Below, piece after piece: positions 50,299-59,022 of a stretch of DNA of 64,000 nucleotides (position 1 is the stretch's first letter; each line of letters starts with the position of its first letter). This stretch comes from Streptomyces sp. NBC_00250 (GTDB lineage: Bacteria > Actinomycetota > Actinomycetes > Streptomycetales > Streptomycetaceae), in the NCBI RefSeq assembly GCF_036192275.1, contig NZ_CP108088.1, positions 310,001-374,000 on the forward strand, given 5' to 3'. Both the position numbers and the translations under genes were made by a program. The notes below the pieces were generated by a model, which saw nothing but the letters and a program-made list of their open reading frames with translations, had not been told where the DNA came from and ran no database searches.

Positions 50299-51570
50299 GT
50301 GGACCCGTTCCGCCCCGCCGCCCCCGACGATTCCCCCGCACCCGCCCGGCCCGTGAACGTCCTCCTCTTCGCCGTCGCGGGCGCCGTCACCGTCGCCAAC
50401 ATCTACTTCCCGCAGCCGCTCCTCGCCGCTGTCGCCCGGGGTCTCGACGTCTCGGAGCGGACGGCGGGGCTGATCGCCTCGGCTGCCCAGATCGGGTACG
50501 CGCTCGGCATCCTGCTCCTCGTACCGCTGGCCGACACCGCGCGGCTCCGCCGCCTGACCTCGGTACTGCTCGCCCTCACCACCGCCGCGCTGCTCGTCGC
50601 GGCGTCGGCGCCCGGAGTGATCACGCTGACGGTCGCGACGCTCGCGCTGTCGACCACGACGGTGCTGCCGCAGATCCTCACCCCGGTGGCGGCCGTGCTC
50701 GCGGGCCCCGGGCGGCAGGGCCGGGTCGTGGGCCTCGTCGGTCTCGGGCTCACGCTCGGCTCGACCCTGTCGCGTACGGTCTCGGGCGCGGTCACCGACG
50801 TGAGCGGCAGCTGGCGGACGGCCTACGTCGTGGCCGCCGTGGCGACGGCGGCCCTGCTGTGCGTCCTGCCGCGCCGGCTGCCCGAACGGCTGGGGGCGCC
50901 CGGGCACACCTCGTACGCCCGGCTGCTGGCCGGGCTGCCCAAGCTCCTGGCGGTCCACCGCGAGCTGCGCGTCTCGGCGCTGCTCGGGGCCTGCGTCTTC
51001 GCCGCGTTCAGCGTGTTCTGGGCGGTGCTCGCCTTCCATCTGGCGGCGCCGCCGCTCGGGTACGGGCCGGGGGCCGCCGGGCTCTTCGGGGTGCTGACCC
51101 TGCCCGCCGCGCTGCTCTCGGCGACGGCCGGGCCGCTCACCGACCGGTACGGGGCTCCCTTCGTGAGCGCCGGAGGGCTGGGGCTGGCGGGGCTCGGGCT
51201 CGGTGTGGCCGGCCTGGTGCCGTACTCCTCCGTCGGCCTGGTCGCCGGGGCGAATCTGCTGGTGGTGGGGGTCAGCTCCTGTCAGGTGGCCAACCAGGCG
51301 AGGATCTTCGGGATCGGCCGGACAGTGGCGGCGCGGGTCAACACGGTCTTCATGCTGGCCACCTTCGGCGGCGGGGCGCTCGGCTCGCTCGCCGGGTCCT
51401 GGCTGTACGCGGAGCACGGCTGGTCCGCGGCGCTGGTCGCCGCCGGGGTGTTCGTCGCCGTCGGCGGGATCGTGGCGGTGCGTTCCGGACAGGCGGTCCC
51501 GAGTTGCGTCCCGGACGCCACACGGGAGGCTGGGTGTATCCGCCCGCGCATCCCGCAGGGAGAGTCATGA
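50299..51570 (+). CDS. MFS transporter
   Basis: A 423-aa 12-helix exporter (helices from about 22 to 400) with VANIYFPQPLLAAVARGLDVSERTAG, as in YnfM/CynX-like sugar or drug exporters, and LADTARLRRL (motif A variant). A Pro/Arg-rich C-terminal tail (400-423) follows. GTG 50299 is preceded by GAAGAGA. Divergent from its LysR regulator; coupled by ATGA to the cupin gene. Confidence 0.88.
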   Translation: MDPFRPAAPDDSPAPARPVNVLLFAVAGAVTVANIYFPQPLLAAVARGLDVSERTAGLIASAAQIGYALGILLLVPLADTARLRRLTSVLLALTTAALLVAASAPGVITLTVATLALSTTTVLPQILTPVAAVLAGPGRQGRVVGLVGLGLTLGSTLSRTVSGAVTDVSGSWRTAYVVAAVATAALLCVLPRRLPERLGAPGHTSYARLLAGLPKLLAVHRELRVSALLGACVFAAFSVFWAVLAFHLAAPPLGYGPGAAGLFGVLTLPAALLSATAGPLTDRYGAPFVSAGGLGLAGLGLGVAGLVPYSSVGLVAGANLLVVGVSSCQVANQARIFGIGRTVAARVNTVFMLATFGGGALGSLAGSWLYAEHGWSAALVAAGVFVAVGGIVAVRSGQAVPSCVPDATREAGCIRPRIPQGES

Positions 51571-51884
51571 AGCTGGACCTCACCGCCCTCGCCGACGAGC
51601 ACATGGCCGCGGCCCGCACCGCGCCGCACGGGCGCAGCGCCCATCTGATCATGCACGACGGGGTACTCCGGCAGTCCGTCATCGCCCTGACGGCGGGCAC
51701 GTCCCTGGACGAGCACAATGCGCCTCCGGCGGCGAGCCTCCAGGTGCTGCGGGGCCGGGTGAACCTGACGATGGCGGGCCGGGCGGAGGAACTGTCGACC
51801 GGCACGCTGCGGATGCTCAGGGAACGGCACGGGATCACCGCCCTGGACGACGCGGTGGTGCTCCTGACGGCGGTGAACGACTGA
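51567..51884 (+). CDS. cupin-domain protein
   Basis: A 105-aa single-domain cupin: LIMHDGVLRQSVIALTAG, SLDEHNAPPAASLQVLRGRVNLT and RMLRERHGITALDDAVVLLTAV give the two cupin motifs, though with His/Asp/Glu replacing the usual His pair. It may bind a metal or a small ligand. The ATG overlaps the MFS stop. The last codons fall in a 17-bp perfect tandem repeat. Confidence 0.8.
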   Translation: MKLDLTALADEHMAAARTAPHGRSAHLIMHDGVLRQSVIALTAGTSLDEHNAPPAASLQVLRGRVNLTMAGRAEELSTGTLRMLRERHGITALDDAVVLLTAVND

Positions 51885-51949
51885 CGGCGGTGAACGACCG
51901 ACGGGCCTCGGACCCATGACGGCGGGCCTCGGACCGCATGACGGCGGTG
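51864..51949 (+). repeat. tandem repeats across the cupin stop codon
   Basis: CTGACGGCGGTGAACGA occurs twice in perfect tandem (51864-51880 and 51881-51897); the TGA stop is in the second copy. A further ~20-bp GGGCCTCGGACC-CATGACGGC unit then repeats twice. No gene is visible between 51885 and 51997. Confidence 0.7.
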
Positions 51950-51997
51950 ACCCCACGCCGCCGGTGAACAGCGGACTGTACGCGGCCCGCCCTCGCC

Positions 51998-52516
51998 TCA
52001 CTCGATGGCGTCGAGGTCCTCGGCATAGTGCTCGATGGCCCGGCGGTACTCCCGTACGGACGGGTCCTCGCTGGTGGCGGCGAGCAGCCGGAGCAGCAGG
52101 CGGGTCGACTCGTGGTGGCGGCCGGTGTTGTAGAGGGCCATCGCGAGGAAGGCCCGCAGGGAGCCGTCCTCCGGGAACTCCTCGACGGCGCCGGTCAGGA
52201 GGGTGACGGCCTCTTCGTGACGGCCGCGGATCCGGTAGGTGCTGCCGAGGCCGAGCAGCGCCCCGCGCCGGTCCTCCGTGGAGAGCCCTGTGCCGGCGGG
52301 CCCGCCGCCCGCGAGGGCGCGTTCGTAGTACGGCACGGCCTCCGCCTCCAGACCGAGGACGTCGTGCGCCCAGGCCGTCTGGTACGCGATCCCCGCGTCG
52401 TCCGGGTGCTGTGCGGCGAGGGCGACGAGCCGCTCGCGTGCCTCTTCCTTCCGGCCCTGTTCGCGCAGCGCGACCGCCTCCGCCAGCGTGCCGTTCTTCT
52501 CCTCGTGATCTTCCAT
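51998..52516 (-). CDS. tetratricopeptide-repeat protein
   Basis: A 172-aa protein of about four TPR units (AEAVALREQGRKEEARERLVALAAQHPDDAG, AYQTAWAHDVLGLEAEAVPYYERAL, GALLGLGSTYRIRGRHEEAVTLL, AFLAMALYNTGRHHESTRLLLRLLAA). TPRs mediate protein-protein contacts; the partner is unknown. No signal peptide. The ATG at 52516 follows GAGG; a long upstream extension to 52852 is low-complexity. Confidence 0.85.
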   Translation of the reverse strand: MEDHEEKNGTLAEAVALREQGRKEEARERLVALAAQHPDDAGIAYQTAWAHDVLGLEAEAVPYYERALAGGGPAGTGLSTEDRRGALLGLGSTYRIRGRHEEAVTLLTGAVEEFPEDGSLRAFLAMALYNTGRHHESTRLLLRLLAATSEDPSVREYRRAIEHYAEDLDAIE

Positions 52517-52685
52517 GGCGGCATCCTCGCAGCTCGCGCCGGGCGCCAACACGACGGCTGCCAGGTGACGGGCCGCCATACCGGGCGGGCCGGATTGTGG
52601 CGTCCTCGCCCATGGAGGAGGGCCCCGGACCGCCCATAGCCTCCCGGCCGAACCTCCGTCAGGAACAAGCCATCCGGGAGATCCC

Positions 52686-54314
52686 ATGCGTTCACCCCGC
52701 CCCACCTCTCCACCCCGTCCCGCCCGTCGCCGCGGGCCACGCCGCTTCGCGGCGCTGCTGCTGGGCGTCGCCGCGACCCTGTTTCCCACCGCGGTCCCCG
52801 CCGGGGCCTCCGCTCCCCCGCCCGTGCCCGGCACGCTCCAGGCGTACGACATCGGCTCCGTGTTCAGCGCGGGCGTGTCGTCCGGCGGCTACATGGCCAC
52901 CCAGCTGCACGTCGCGTACTCGGGTACGTTCGAGGGCTCGGCGTCCTTCGCCTCGGGGCCGTACGACTGCGCGCGCGGCCTGCTCGCCACGGCGCTCAAC
53001 GCCTGTATGGACACGACGCAGAACCTTCAGCTCGCCACCCTGGAGCAGGCCACCCGCGACCGGTCCGCGCAGGGCCAGGTCGACCCGGTGGAGAACCTGG
53101 CCGGTGACCCGGTGTACGTGTTCAGCGGCTCGGGCGACTCGACGGTGAAGCGGCCGGTGGCGGACGCGCTCGCCGACTACTACGGCCGCTTCGGCGCGCG
53201 GGTCCAGTACAACCGGTCGACGGCGGCGGGACACGCCTGGATCACTCCGCTCGGCCCCAACTCCTGCACGGTGACGCAGACTCCGTTCCTCAACAACTGC
53301 GGAATCGACGCGGAAGGGGCGCTGCTCGGGCATCTCTTCGGGTCGGTCGCGGCGCCGGGTTCCGGCACGGGCGGCTCACTGATCCGCTTCGACCAGAACG
53401 CGTACGCACCGGGCGGCTCGGCAACCGCGCTCTCGATGGGCGCCGAGGGCTTCGCGTACGTCCCGGCGTCCTGTGCGCAGGGGGCAAGCTGCAAGCTGCT
53501 CGTGGCGCTGCACGGCTGCAAGCAGGGGTACGCGTACCAGGGGTTCGGGACCCGGTTCGTCGAGAACGCGTACCTGAACGAGTACGCCGACACCAACGAC
53601 ATGATCGTGCTGTATCCGCAGGCGGCACCGACCGCGACCCTGGAGAACCCGAACGGCTGCTGGAACTGGTGGGGCTACCTCGGTGACACGGCCTACGCCC
53701 GCCACGGCGGGAAGCAGATCGAGGCGATCATGGGCATGGTGCGGGCGCTGCGCGGCACGGGGACCGAGCCGCCCACCGGCGATCGGACGGTCCTGTCGAG
53801 CACGGACGCCGAGGACGGGTACGTGAAGGCGGCCGCGGACGGCTCGGGGGCGGCGGTCGGCACGCTGGAGGACGTGTACGGGCTGGCGCTCGGCCGGGGC
53901 ACGGACGGCAAGGTGAACCGGTCGGTCGTCTCCTTCGACACCTCGCGGATTCCGGCCGGCAAGGAGATCACCCGGGCCTGGCTGACCGTCACCCGGTCCA
54001 GCGGCTCGGGCGATCCCTGGGCCTCGCCTGCGGGCAACCGGCTCCTGGTGGACCTGCGCACGGGCTGTTTCGGCGGGTGCGCGGTCGAGCCCGGTGACTG
54101 GTCGGCGGCGGCGTCGGTGGCGGGCGCGGCGCGGATCGACGCGTTCTCCTCCGGGAGCACGGTGTCGACGGACCTGTCGACGGGGGCGCTCGCGGCGCTG
54201 AACAGGGGCGGCGTCACACAGTTCCGGCTCGGCTTCGCGTCGGCGCCGAGCGCCACCGCGTATCTCTTCGTGAACCAGGCTGCGCCGGTGACACTGACGG
54301 TCGAGTACCGGTAG
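52686..54314 (+). CDS. extracellular PHB depolymerase-family esterase
   Basis: A 542-aa secreted hydrolase. Signal peptide 1-42. The catalytic alpha/beta domain (about 50-340) has the lipase box AGVSSGGYMATQ (Ser65), YVFSGSGDSTV (acid) and AGHAWITP (His), then a Cys-rich stretch with CKLLVALHGCKQGY, LYPQAAPTATLENPNGCWNWWGY as in PHB/lipase depolymerases. A C-terminal DNRLRE/CBM-like beta domain (about 365-542, DAEDGYVKAAADG to VTLTVEYR) probably anchors to polymer. AGATCCC lacks a strong RBS. It may digest bacterial polyesters. Confidence 0.9.
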   Translation: MRSPRPTSPPRPARRRGPRRFAALLLGVAATLFPTAVPAGASAPPPVPGTLQAYDIGSVFSAGVSSGGYMATQLHVAYSGTFEGSASFASGPYDCARGLLATALNACMDTTQNLQLATLEQATRDRSAQGQVDPVENLAGDPVYVFSGSGDSTVKRPVADALADYYGRFGARVQYNRSTAAGHAWITPLGPNSCTVTQTPFLNNCGIDAEGALLGHLFGSVAAPGSGTGGSLIRFDQNAYAPGGSATALSMGAEGFAYVPASCAQGASCKLLVALHGCKQGYAYQGFGTRFVENAYLNEYADTNDMIVLYPQAAPTATLENPNGCWNWWGYLGDTAYARHGGKQIEAIMGMVRALRGTGTEPPTGDRTVLSSTDAEDGYVKAAADGSGAAVGTLEDVYGLALGRGTDGKVNRSVVSFDTSRIPAGKEITRAWLTVTRSSGSGDPWASPAGNRLLVDLRTGCFGGCAVEPGDWSAAASVAGAARIDAFSSGSTVSTDLSTGALAALNRGGVTQFRLGFASAPSATAYLFVNQAAPVTLTVEYR

Positions 54315-54325
54315 TCGGGGCACTT

Positions 54326-54348
54326 CGGCCGGGAGGGTACTCCGGCCG
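54326..54348 (+). terminator. short hairpin after the depolymerase gene
   Basis: CGGCCGG / CCGGCCG, 7-bp perfect stem, 9-nt loop, 12 bases after the stop. Weak but suitably placed. Confidence 0.5.
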
Positions 54349-54431
54349 ACCGGGCAGTTCGGAGGCCAGGGCGCGGCAGGTGCGTGGAGCGCTGCCGGGT
54401 ACACGTCCCACCGTGCTGCCATTTTCCCCGA

Positions 54432-55186
54432 ATGCGCCTTTCGCCCCGTGTCGATGTGCGCGCCCTCGCCCGCAGGGCGGCCGCCCTGCGGGCACGGCGG
54501 CGCGGCAGGGACACCCTCACCCTTCCGGAGGCGGAGGACGCCGGCCGGGAGCGGCTGCGGGACCTGGCCGCGCTGCTCTGCGAGCTCGGCGCCGTGCTGC
54601 TCCGGGCCGGGGAGCAGACGTCCGAGGTGGAGCCGGTGCTGCACGACGTGGCCGCCCGTTACGGGATGCGTGTGCGGTCCTTCGTGGTGCCCACGGGGCT
54701 CTTCGTCCGGGTCGGCGGCGGCCCCGACGGCCGGGGCGGCGAACTGGACTTCGCCCCGGTCGAAGGGCCCGATCTGCGGCTCGACCAGGTGGAGGCCCTG
54801 CAGTCGCTGGTGAGTCGGATGCGCGCCGAGGAAGTGCCGTTCGAGGACGCGTCGCAAGCACTGCGGGACGTCGGGGAACGCCCGGAGCGGTTCAGTCCGG
54901 CGGCCACCGTTCTCGGCTATGTCCTGCTCACCGTCGGCCTGGGCGCGATGCGGCACGCGACCGTGCCGGCCGTCGTCGGGTACGCGGTGCTCGGCGCGGG
55001 CGTCGGTCTGCTGCGTGGTGAGCACGGTGATCACCGTGGCGGCGATCGCGCTGGGGGTCCTGGTGGGCGCCGGCCTCCAGCGGCGCCCCCGGATGAGCAT
55101 CGGCGAGCCCGCGCCGGCGGCCCCCGCCGCGCCGGACCCGGCGCCGGGCGCTCGCGGAGTCGGCGCCGGGCCGCTGAGACCCTCCT
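54432..55186 (+). pseudogene. decayed threonine/serine exporter (ThrE)
   Basis: The N-terminal ~190 codons match ThrE (GAVLLRAGEQTSEVEPVLHDVAARYGMR, FVVPTGLFVRVGG, and the first helices TVLGYVLLTVGLGAM). After GVGLL (~55014) coding quality ends in that frame; a terminal-helix sequence, VVSTVITVAAIALGVLVGAGL, continues in the +1 frame. The middle helices, roughly 250 residues compared with a typical ~500-aa ThrE, are missing. No clean stop follows before the convergent L,D-transpeptidase. Best read as an internal deletion plus frameshift, though a frame error in assembly should be excluded. Confidence 0.75.
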
Positions 55187-55190
55187 GGGT

Positions 55191-56552
55191 TCACAGCCCG
55201 GGGCGAAGGGCGACCGCGGCCGTTCCGGGACGGGGACGGGGACGGGTGGCGCTCGGGTCGAAGGCGCTCCCCCGGCGCCACTCGGGCCAGCTCAGGTTCC
55301 AGTCGCCGAAGCCGTTGTCGAAGGGCGTCATGAGTGCGCCGTATCCGTTGATCACGCGGACGAGGTCCCCTTCGCGGACGGTGCCGAACAGCCAGGCGGC
55401 GTCCGCGGGACTCATGCCGGTGCAGCCGTGGCTGACGTTCTCGCTGCCCTGGGCGTCGAGCGACCAGGGAGCGGCGTGCAGGTACTCGCCGCTCCAGGTC
55501 ACCCGGGTGGCCCAACGGACCTTGAGGTCGAAGTAGTCGTCGCTGCCGCGGGCGATGCCGATGGAGTCGCCGCGCATCCGGACGAGCGGCTCCTTGCCGA
55601 GGACGACCTTGGTCCCGCCCCGAGTGCGGTATCCGGCCTTGCCGGTGGTGACCGGGAAGGTGCGGAGCGGCAGTCCGTCGCGGTACACGGTCATCCGAAG
55701 GGCGGAGACGTCGGTGACGGCTTCGATCCGGGCCCCGGTGGCGAAGGTGACGGGCTGTGAGCGGCCACCGTAGAGGCCGCCGGAGACCCGGGCCCCTTCG
55801 AGGCCGCTGCGCACCCGGACCGTGGCGTGGCTGGGCCAGTAGCTGCGGGGGCGGTAGTGGAGGGTGCCGGAGTCGACCCAGTACCAGGCGCCTTCGACAC
55901 GGGGTTCGGCCCGCACCTGGAGGGCGCGCTCGACGGCCCGGCGGGCGTCGGGGTCGTCCGCCGGTACGGGGTGGCTGAGTTCGGCGGTGACCGGCTGCCC
56001 GACGCCGTACGTGCCGCCGTCGTCCGGGCCGAAGGTGACGGTGAGCCGCTCCCCGGCGGGGGCGGCGGCCGTACGGAAGTCCAGGCGGGCGCGGTGGCGG
56101 GCGGACCCTTCGGCCCCGGCCCGCTCGACGACGAGACGGGCGGCGTACCGAGCCCCGGCGGGCAGCGGCGCGACACTCGTCCATCGGGTGCCGTCGGCGC
56201 TCGGCGTCCCGGCGACACGACGGCCGCGCTGGTCGGTGACGGTGACGTCGGCGAGCACTCCGGGCGTGCGCAGCGCGAGTTCCACGGGCCCGGACGCCTC
56301 GGTGCCGAGCGTGAACGGGTGACCGGTGAGGACCCGCGGGCCGCTGAGCACGACGGTGTGGCGTGGTGCGGAGCACAGGCCGGCGCCGGTGACCGGGCAG
56401 CCGTCCAGCGAGACGACGGCGGTGGGTTCCGGGGCAGAGGCTGTTCTCACGTCCGGCCCGGCGGGCGACGACTGGGCAGCAGTACTGACGAGGACGGCTC
56501 CGACGGCCAGGGGGAGCGCTCCCCACCCCCGTACGTATCTGCGGGACGACAC
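55191..56552 (-). CDS. L,D-transpeptidase (YkuD) with Ig-like domains
   Basis: A ~453-aa exported cell-wall crosslinking enzyme (3-3 type bonds). A signal/anchor segment (~1-35) is followed by two Ig-like domains (about 80-250) of the actinobacterial Ldt type and a YkuD domain (about 255-400) with the catalytic Cys377 in SHGCTGMSPADAAWLFG. No lipobox. The GTG at 56552 has GGGGAGG 11 bases upstream; another GTG three codons earlier has the RBS too close. Monocistronic. Confidence 0.88.
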   Translation of the reverse strand: MSSRRYVRGWGALPLAVGAVLVSTAAQSSPAGPDVRTASAPEPTAVVSLDGCPVTGAGLCSAPRHTVVLSGPRVLTGHPFTLGTEASGPVELALRTPGVLADVTVTDQRGRRVAGTPSADGTRWTSVAPLPAGARYAARLVVERAGAEGSARHRARLDFRTAAAPAGERLTVTFGPDDGGTYGVGQPVTAELSHPVPADDPDARRAVERALQVRAEPRVEGAWYWVDSGTLHYRPRSYWPSHATVRVRSGLEGARVSGGLYGGRSQPVTFATGARIEAVTDVSALRMTVYRDGLPLRTFPVTTGKAGYRTRGGTKVVLGKEPLVRMRGDSIGIARGSDDYFDLKVRWATRVTWSGEYLHAAPWSLDAQGSENVSHGCTGMSPADAAWLFGTVREGDLVRVINGYGALMTPFDNGFGDWNLSWPEWRRGSAFDPSATRPRPRPGTAAVALRPGL

Positions 56553-56648
56553 GTCCGACACACCCTCCCCTTTCCGACGACGACGATGACGAATGACGTC
56601 GGCAGGCGGTGCCGACCGCAGCATCAAAGCGGATGAAAGGAGAAAAAG

Positions 56649-56741
56649 ATGATCAAAAGACCGGGCGTGGCGGCGGAGTGGCGGCCGAGACGACTCGAAT
56701 GGTCCAAGCGGGGCGGCTGCGGACCGAGTGCGGCAGTGTGA
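56649..56741 (+). CDS. possible 30-aa small ORF
   Basis: ATG with a strong AAAGGAG seven bases upstream, ending TGA. The product is basic with one Cys (starts MIKRPGVAAE, ends GGCGPSAAV). It sits in an unusually AT-rich patch for this chromosome, in the divergent region between L,D-transpeptidase and SRPBCC genes. Could equally be promoter DNA of the minus-strand gene; function unknown. Confidence 0.3.
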   Translation: MIKRPGVAAEWRPRRLEWSKRGGCGPSAAV

Positions 56742-56795
56742 GTGGGGGTGGGGTGGACGTGGATACGGGCCGAGCGGGCTGATGCGGACCGGGGG

Positions 56796-57281
56796 TCAGC
56801 GGGGCGGCTCCGGCAGCTCCTCACCCGTCTCCAGAAGGGACTTGAGGCTGGAGATCAGCGCGGGCCAGCCCTCGCCGATCATGCCCTTCATCAGGCCGTC
56901 GGGGGCCAGGTCGCCATGGGTGACCGTGAGCTTGACCGTGTCGCCGGAGGGTTCGATCAGGAAGGTCACCTTGGAGCGGGGCTCCCGGGCGAGGCGCTCG
57001 TAGACGTCCTGCTCCAGACGTACGGCCTCTGCCCAGACCGGCGTGAAGGTGTGCCAGGTGTACGAGAGGAGGCGGCCGAGCTCGGCCTCCAGGACGACCT
57101 GCTCGGGGTCTGCGGTCCGACGCCCTTCCTCGTCCCAGACCATGGGGGCACCGGGGGTCCACTCGCTCTCGAAGGCCACGCCCCAGTACCGGCGGGTGAA
57201 GGCCGGGTCGGTGAGCGCCTTCCAGAGCTCGTCGGGAGTCGTCCGGATATAGGTGGTGTAGACAAACGTATGGCTGTCCAT
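56796..57281 (-). CDS. SRPBCC/AHSA1-domain protein
   Basis: A 161-aa START-like (AHSA1) protein: VYTTYIRTTPDELWKALTDPAFTRRYWG and SKVTFLIEPSGDTVKLTVTHGDL are characteristic. Such proteins bind hydrophobic ligands or act as Hsp90 co-factors. Divergent from the PadR regulator with a perfect operator near both starts, so it is probably induced by a ligand-bound regulator. Confidence 0.88.
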   Translation of the reverse strand: MDSHTFVYTTYIRTTPDELWKALTDPAFTRRYWGVAFESEWTPGAPMVWDEEGRRTADPEQVVLEAELGRLLSYTWHTFTPVWAEAVRLEQDVYERLAREPRSKVTFLIEPSGDTVKLTVTHGDLAPDGLMKGMIGEGWPALISSLKSLLETGEELPEPPR

Positions 57282-57377
57282 CGCGCTGCCCCTCGGATCT
57301 GCCGTCCCCTCCCTCCAGCCTAGGCAGGCGCCGGACGGACGTGCCAGCGTAGGACCCCCGTCCGGCCCGGATCGCCG

Positions 57378-57407
57378 GTTGAATAGGTGCGGAGGAAACT
57401 ATTCAAC
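57378..57407. promoter_or_regulatory. PadR operator
   Basis: Perfect 9-bp inverted repeat GTTGAATAG - 12 nt - CTATTCAAC, ending 19 bases before the padR-type start and within the 145-bp divergent promoter with the SRPBCC gene. The A/T arms stand out in this GC-rich context. Confidence 0.75.
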
Positions 57408-57426
57408 GTGCTGCTAGCTTGTCCTG

Positions 57427-58029
57427 ATGTCGCTCAAGCACGCCGTCCTCGCAGCTCTCCTGGAGGGCGAGGCATCCGGATACGACCTGGCCAAGATCTT
57501 CGACGTGTCCGTCGCCAACTTCTGGGCCGCCACCCCGCAGCAGCTCTACCGCGAGCTGGACAAGCTCGCCGAGGCCGGCCTGATCACGGCGCGCGTGGTG
57601 GAGCAGGAACGCCGCCCCAACAAGCGGATGTTCAGCCTGACGGAGCCCGGGATGCTGGATCTGACGGCGTACACGTCGACACCGCCGCGCCCCAGCGCCG
57701 TGCGGGACGAACTCATGGTCCAGGTCCAGGCTTGCGACGAGGGCGACACGGCGGCCGTCCGTGGGTTCGTGGCCCAGCGGATGGAGACGGCTCGGGCGAA
57801 GCTGGCGCGCTACGACCGGCTGCGGGAGTGGATGCTCGCCGGACGGGACGAGGAGAAGTACCTCGACGAGGCGGAGCGGGTCGGCCCGTACCTCACGCTG
57901 ATGCGCGGCCGGTTCTTCGAGGAGGAGAACCTGCGCTGGGGCGAGCGGGCCCTCGCCGTGCTCGACCGGCGCGCCACGGCACGCGGCGGGAAGGCGGAGG
58001 CCGGGGCCGCGGCGGCACATCAGGGCTGA
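57427..58029 (+). CDS. PadR-family transcriptional regulator
   Basis: A 200-aa repressor: winged helix (1-85, LAALLEGEASGYDLAKIFD and YRELDKLAEAGLI) and a long C-terminal helical effector domain (about 95-185, AquaR/Vir-like coiled helix). PadR proteins often respond to phenolics or drugs. It probably represses itself and the SRPBCC gene through the operator at 57378. No RBS, so the message is likely leaderless. Confidence 0.92.
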   Translation: MSLKHAVLAALLEGEASGYDLAKIFDVSVANFWAATPQQLYRELDKLAEAGLITARVVEQERRPNKRMFSLTEPGMLDLTAYTSTPPRPSAVRDELMVQVQACDEGDTAAVRGFVAQRMETARAKLARYDRLREWMLAGRDEEKYLDEAERVGPYLTLMRGRFFEEENLRWGERALAVLDRRATARGGKAEAGAAAAHQG

Positions 58030-58174
58030 CGGGTCCCCGTGGAGTGGTGGCGAGCGCCAGGAGGGCGACGACCGCCAGGAGGGGTGACGGCGAGTTCTAC
58101 TCTGGGGTAACGTCACCCGCCGGCCACCGGACGCGCCGGTGGCGGACCACGTACGGATCGAGGACGGGCCTCAA

Positions 58175-58624
58175 ATGAACGTCGGTGACCTCGTCGAGGA
58201 CTTCAGCCTTCCGGACGAGACGGGCGCCTCGCGCTCCCTGACCGGCCTGCTGGCCGAGGGTCCGGTCGTCCTCTTCTTCTACCCCGCGGCACTCACCCCC
58301 GGCTGCACCGCGGAGGCCTGCCATTTCCGTGATCTCGCGGCCGAGTTCCGCGCCGTCGGCGCGCTGCCCGTCGGGATCAGCACGGACCCGGTGGAACGGC
58401 AGCAGGAGTTCGCCGAGCGGCACTCGCTCGGCTATCCCCTGCTCTCCGACCCGGACGGTGCCGTACGCGAACGGTTCGGCGTCAAACGCGGATTCTCGCT
58501 CGCGCCGACCAAGCGGGTCACGTTCGTGATCGGGCAGGACCGGCGGATACGTGAGGTCGTGCGCAGCGAGCTGCGCATGAGCGCCCATGCCGACCGTGCG
58601 CTCGCGGCCCTGCGCCGTCCCTGA
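58175..58624 (+). CDS. Bcp/PrxQ-type peroxiredoxin
   Basis: A 149-aa thiol peroxidase. VLFFYPAALTPGCTAEACHFRD holds the peroxidatic Cys in TPGCT and the resolving Cys five residues later, the PrxQ/Bcp arrangement. It reduces H2O2 and organic peroxides with thioredoxin. ATG 58175 is chosen; a start at 58139 is possible. Convergent with a SHOCT-protein gene. Confidence 0.9.
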   Translation: MNVGDLVEDFSLPDETGASRSLTGLLAEGPVVLFFYPAALTPGCTAEACHFRDLAAEFRAVGALPVGISTDPVERQQEFAERHSLGYPLLSDPDGAVRERFGVKRGFSLAPTKRVTFVIGQDRRIREVVRSELRMSAHADRALAALRRP

Positions 58625-58630
58625 ACACGA

Positions 58631-58649
58631 CCGTTCCTCCTCGGAACGG
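58631..58649. terminator. hairpin between convergent genes
   Basis: CCGTTCC / GGAACGG, 7-bp stem with a 5-nt loop, seven bases after the peroxiredoxin stop. Confidence 0.6.
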
Positions 58650-58660
58650 CCGAGGTTCCT

Positions 58661-59020
58661 TCAGACGCCCAGGATCTTGCCCTTGGCGGCCGCGAACTCC
58701 TCGGGGGTGAGCAGTCCTTGCCGGGCGAGTTCGCCGAGTCGGACGAGCTGGTCGGTCACCGAGGGCGCCGCACCGGAGCCGGGCGCGGCGGGAGCGGGCG
58801 CGGCGGGAGCGGGCGCGGCGGCCGGTGGCGCGGCGGCCAAGGGCTGCTGCTGGGACTGAAGTTCGGCGATGGCGTCCTCCTGGTCCTGTTCGCGGCGTGC
58901 GGCCCTGGCGGAACTCCGGCCCGCAGCATAGGCCGCGCCGCCGACCAGGGCGCCGCGCAGGAGGGGGGCTCCGGCGGGCCGGATGACGGGCCGGCCGAGG
59001 GGACGGCGTCGCATGAACAT
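58661..59020 (-). CDS. SHOCT-domain protein
   Basis: A 119-aa protein with one hydrophobic segment (about 18-35), a Gln/Ala/Pro linker (PAAPAPAAP repeats) and a C-terminal SHOCT motif (VRLGELARQGLLTPEEFAAAKGKIL). SHOCT is a short oligomerisation motif at the end of bacterial membrane proteins. Its AAGGAG RBS overlaps the stop of the DUF6325-like gene, so the two are coupled. Confidence 0.85.
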   Translation of the reverse strand: MFMRRRPLGRPVIRPAGAPLLRGALVGGAAYAAGRSSARAARREQDQEDAIAELQSQQQPLAAAPPAAAPAPAAPAPAAPGSGAAPSVTDQLVRLGELARQGLLTPEEFAAAKGKILGV

Positions 59021-59022
59021 CG

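Noticed and set aside
55014..55190. Separate small membrane-protein gene from VVSTVITVAAIALGV
   Set aside because: It lacks its own RBS and resembles the final ThrE helix, so it is better explained as the remnant of the broken exporter gene.
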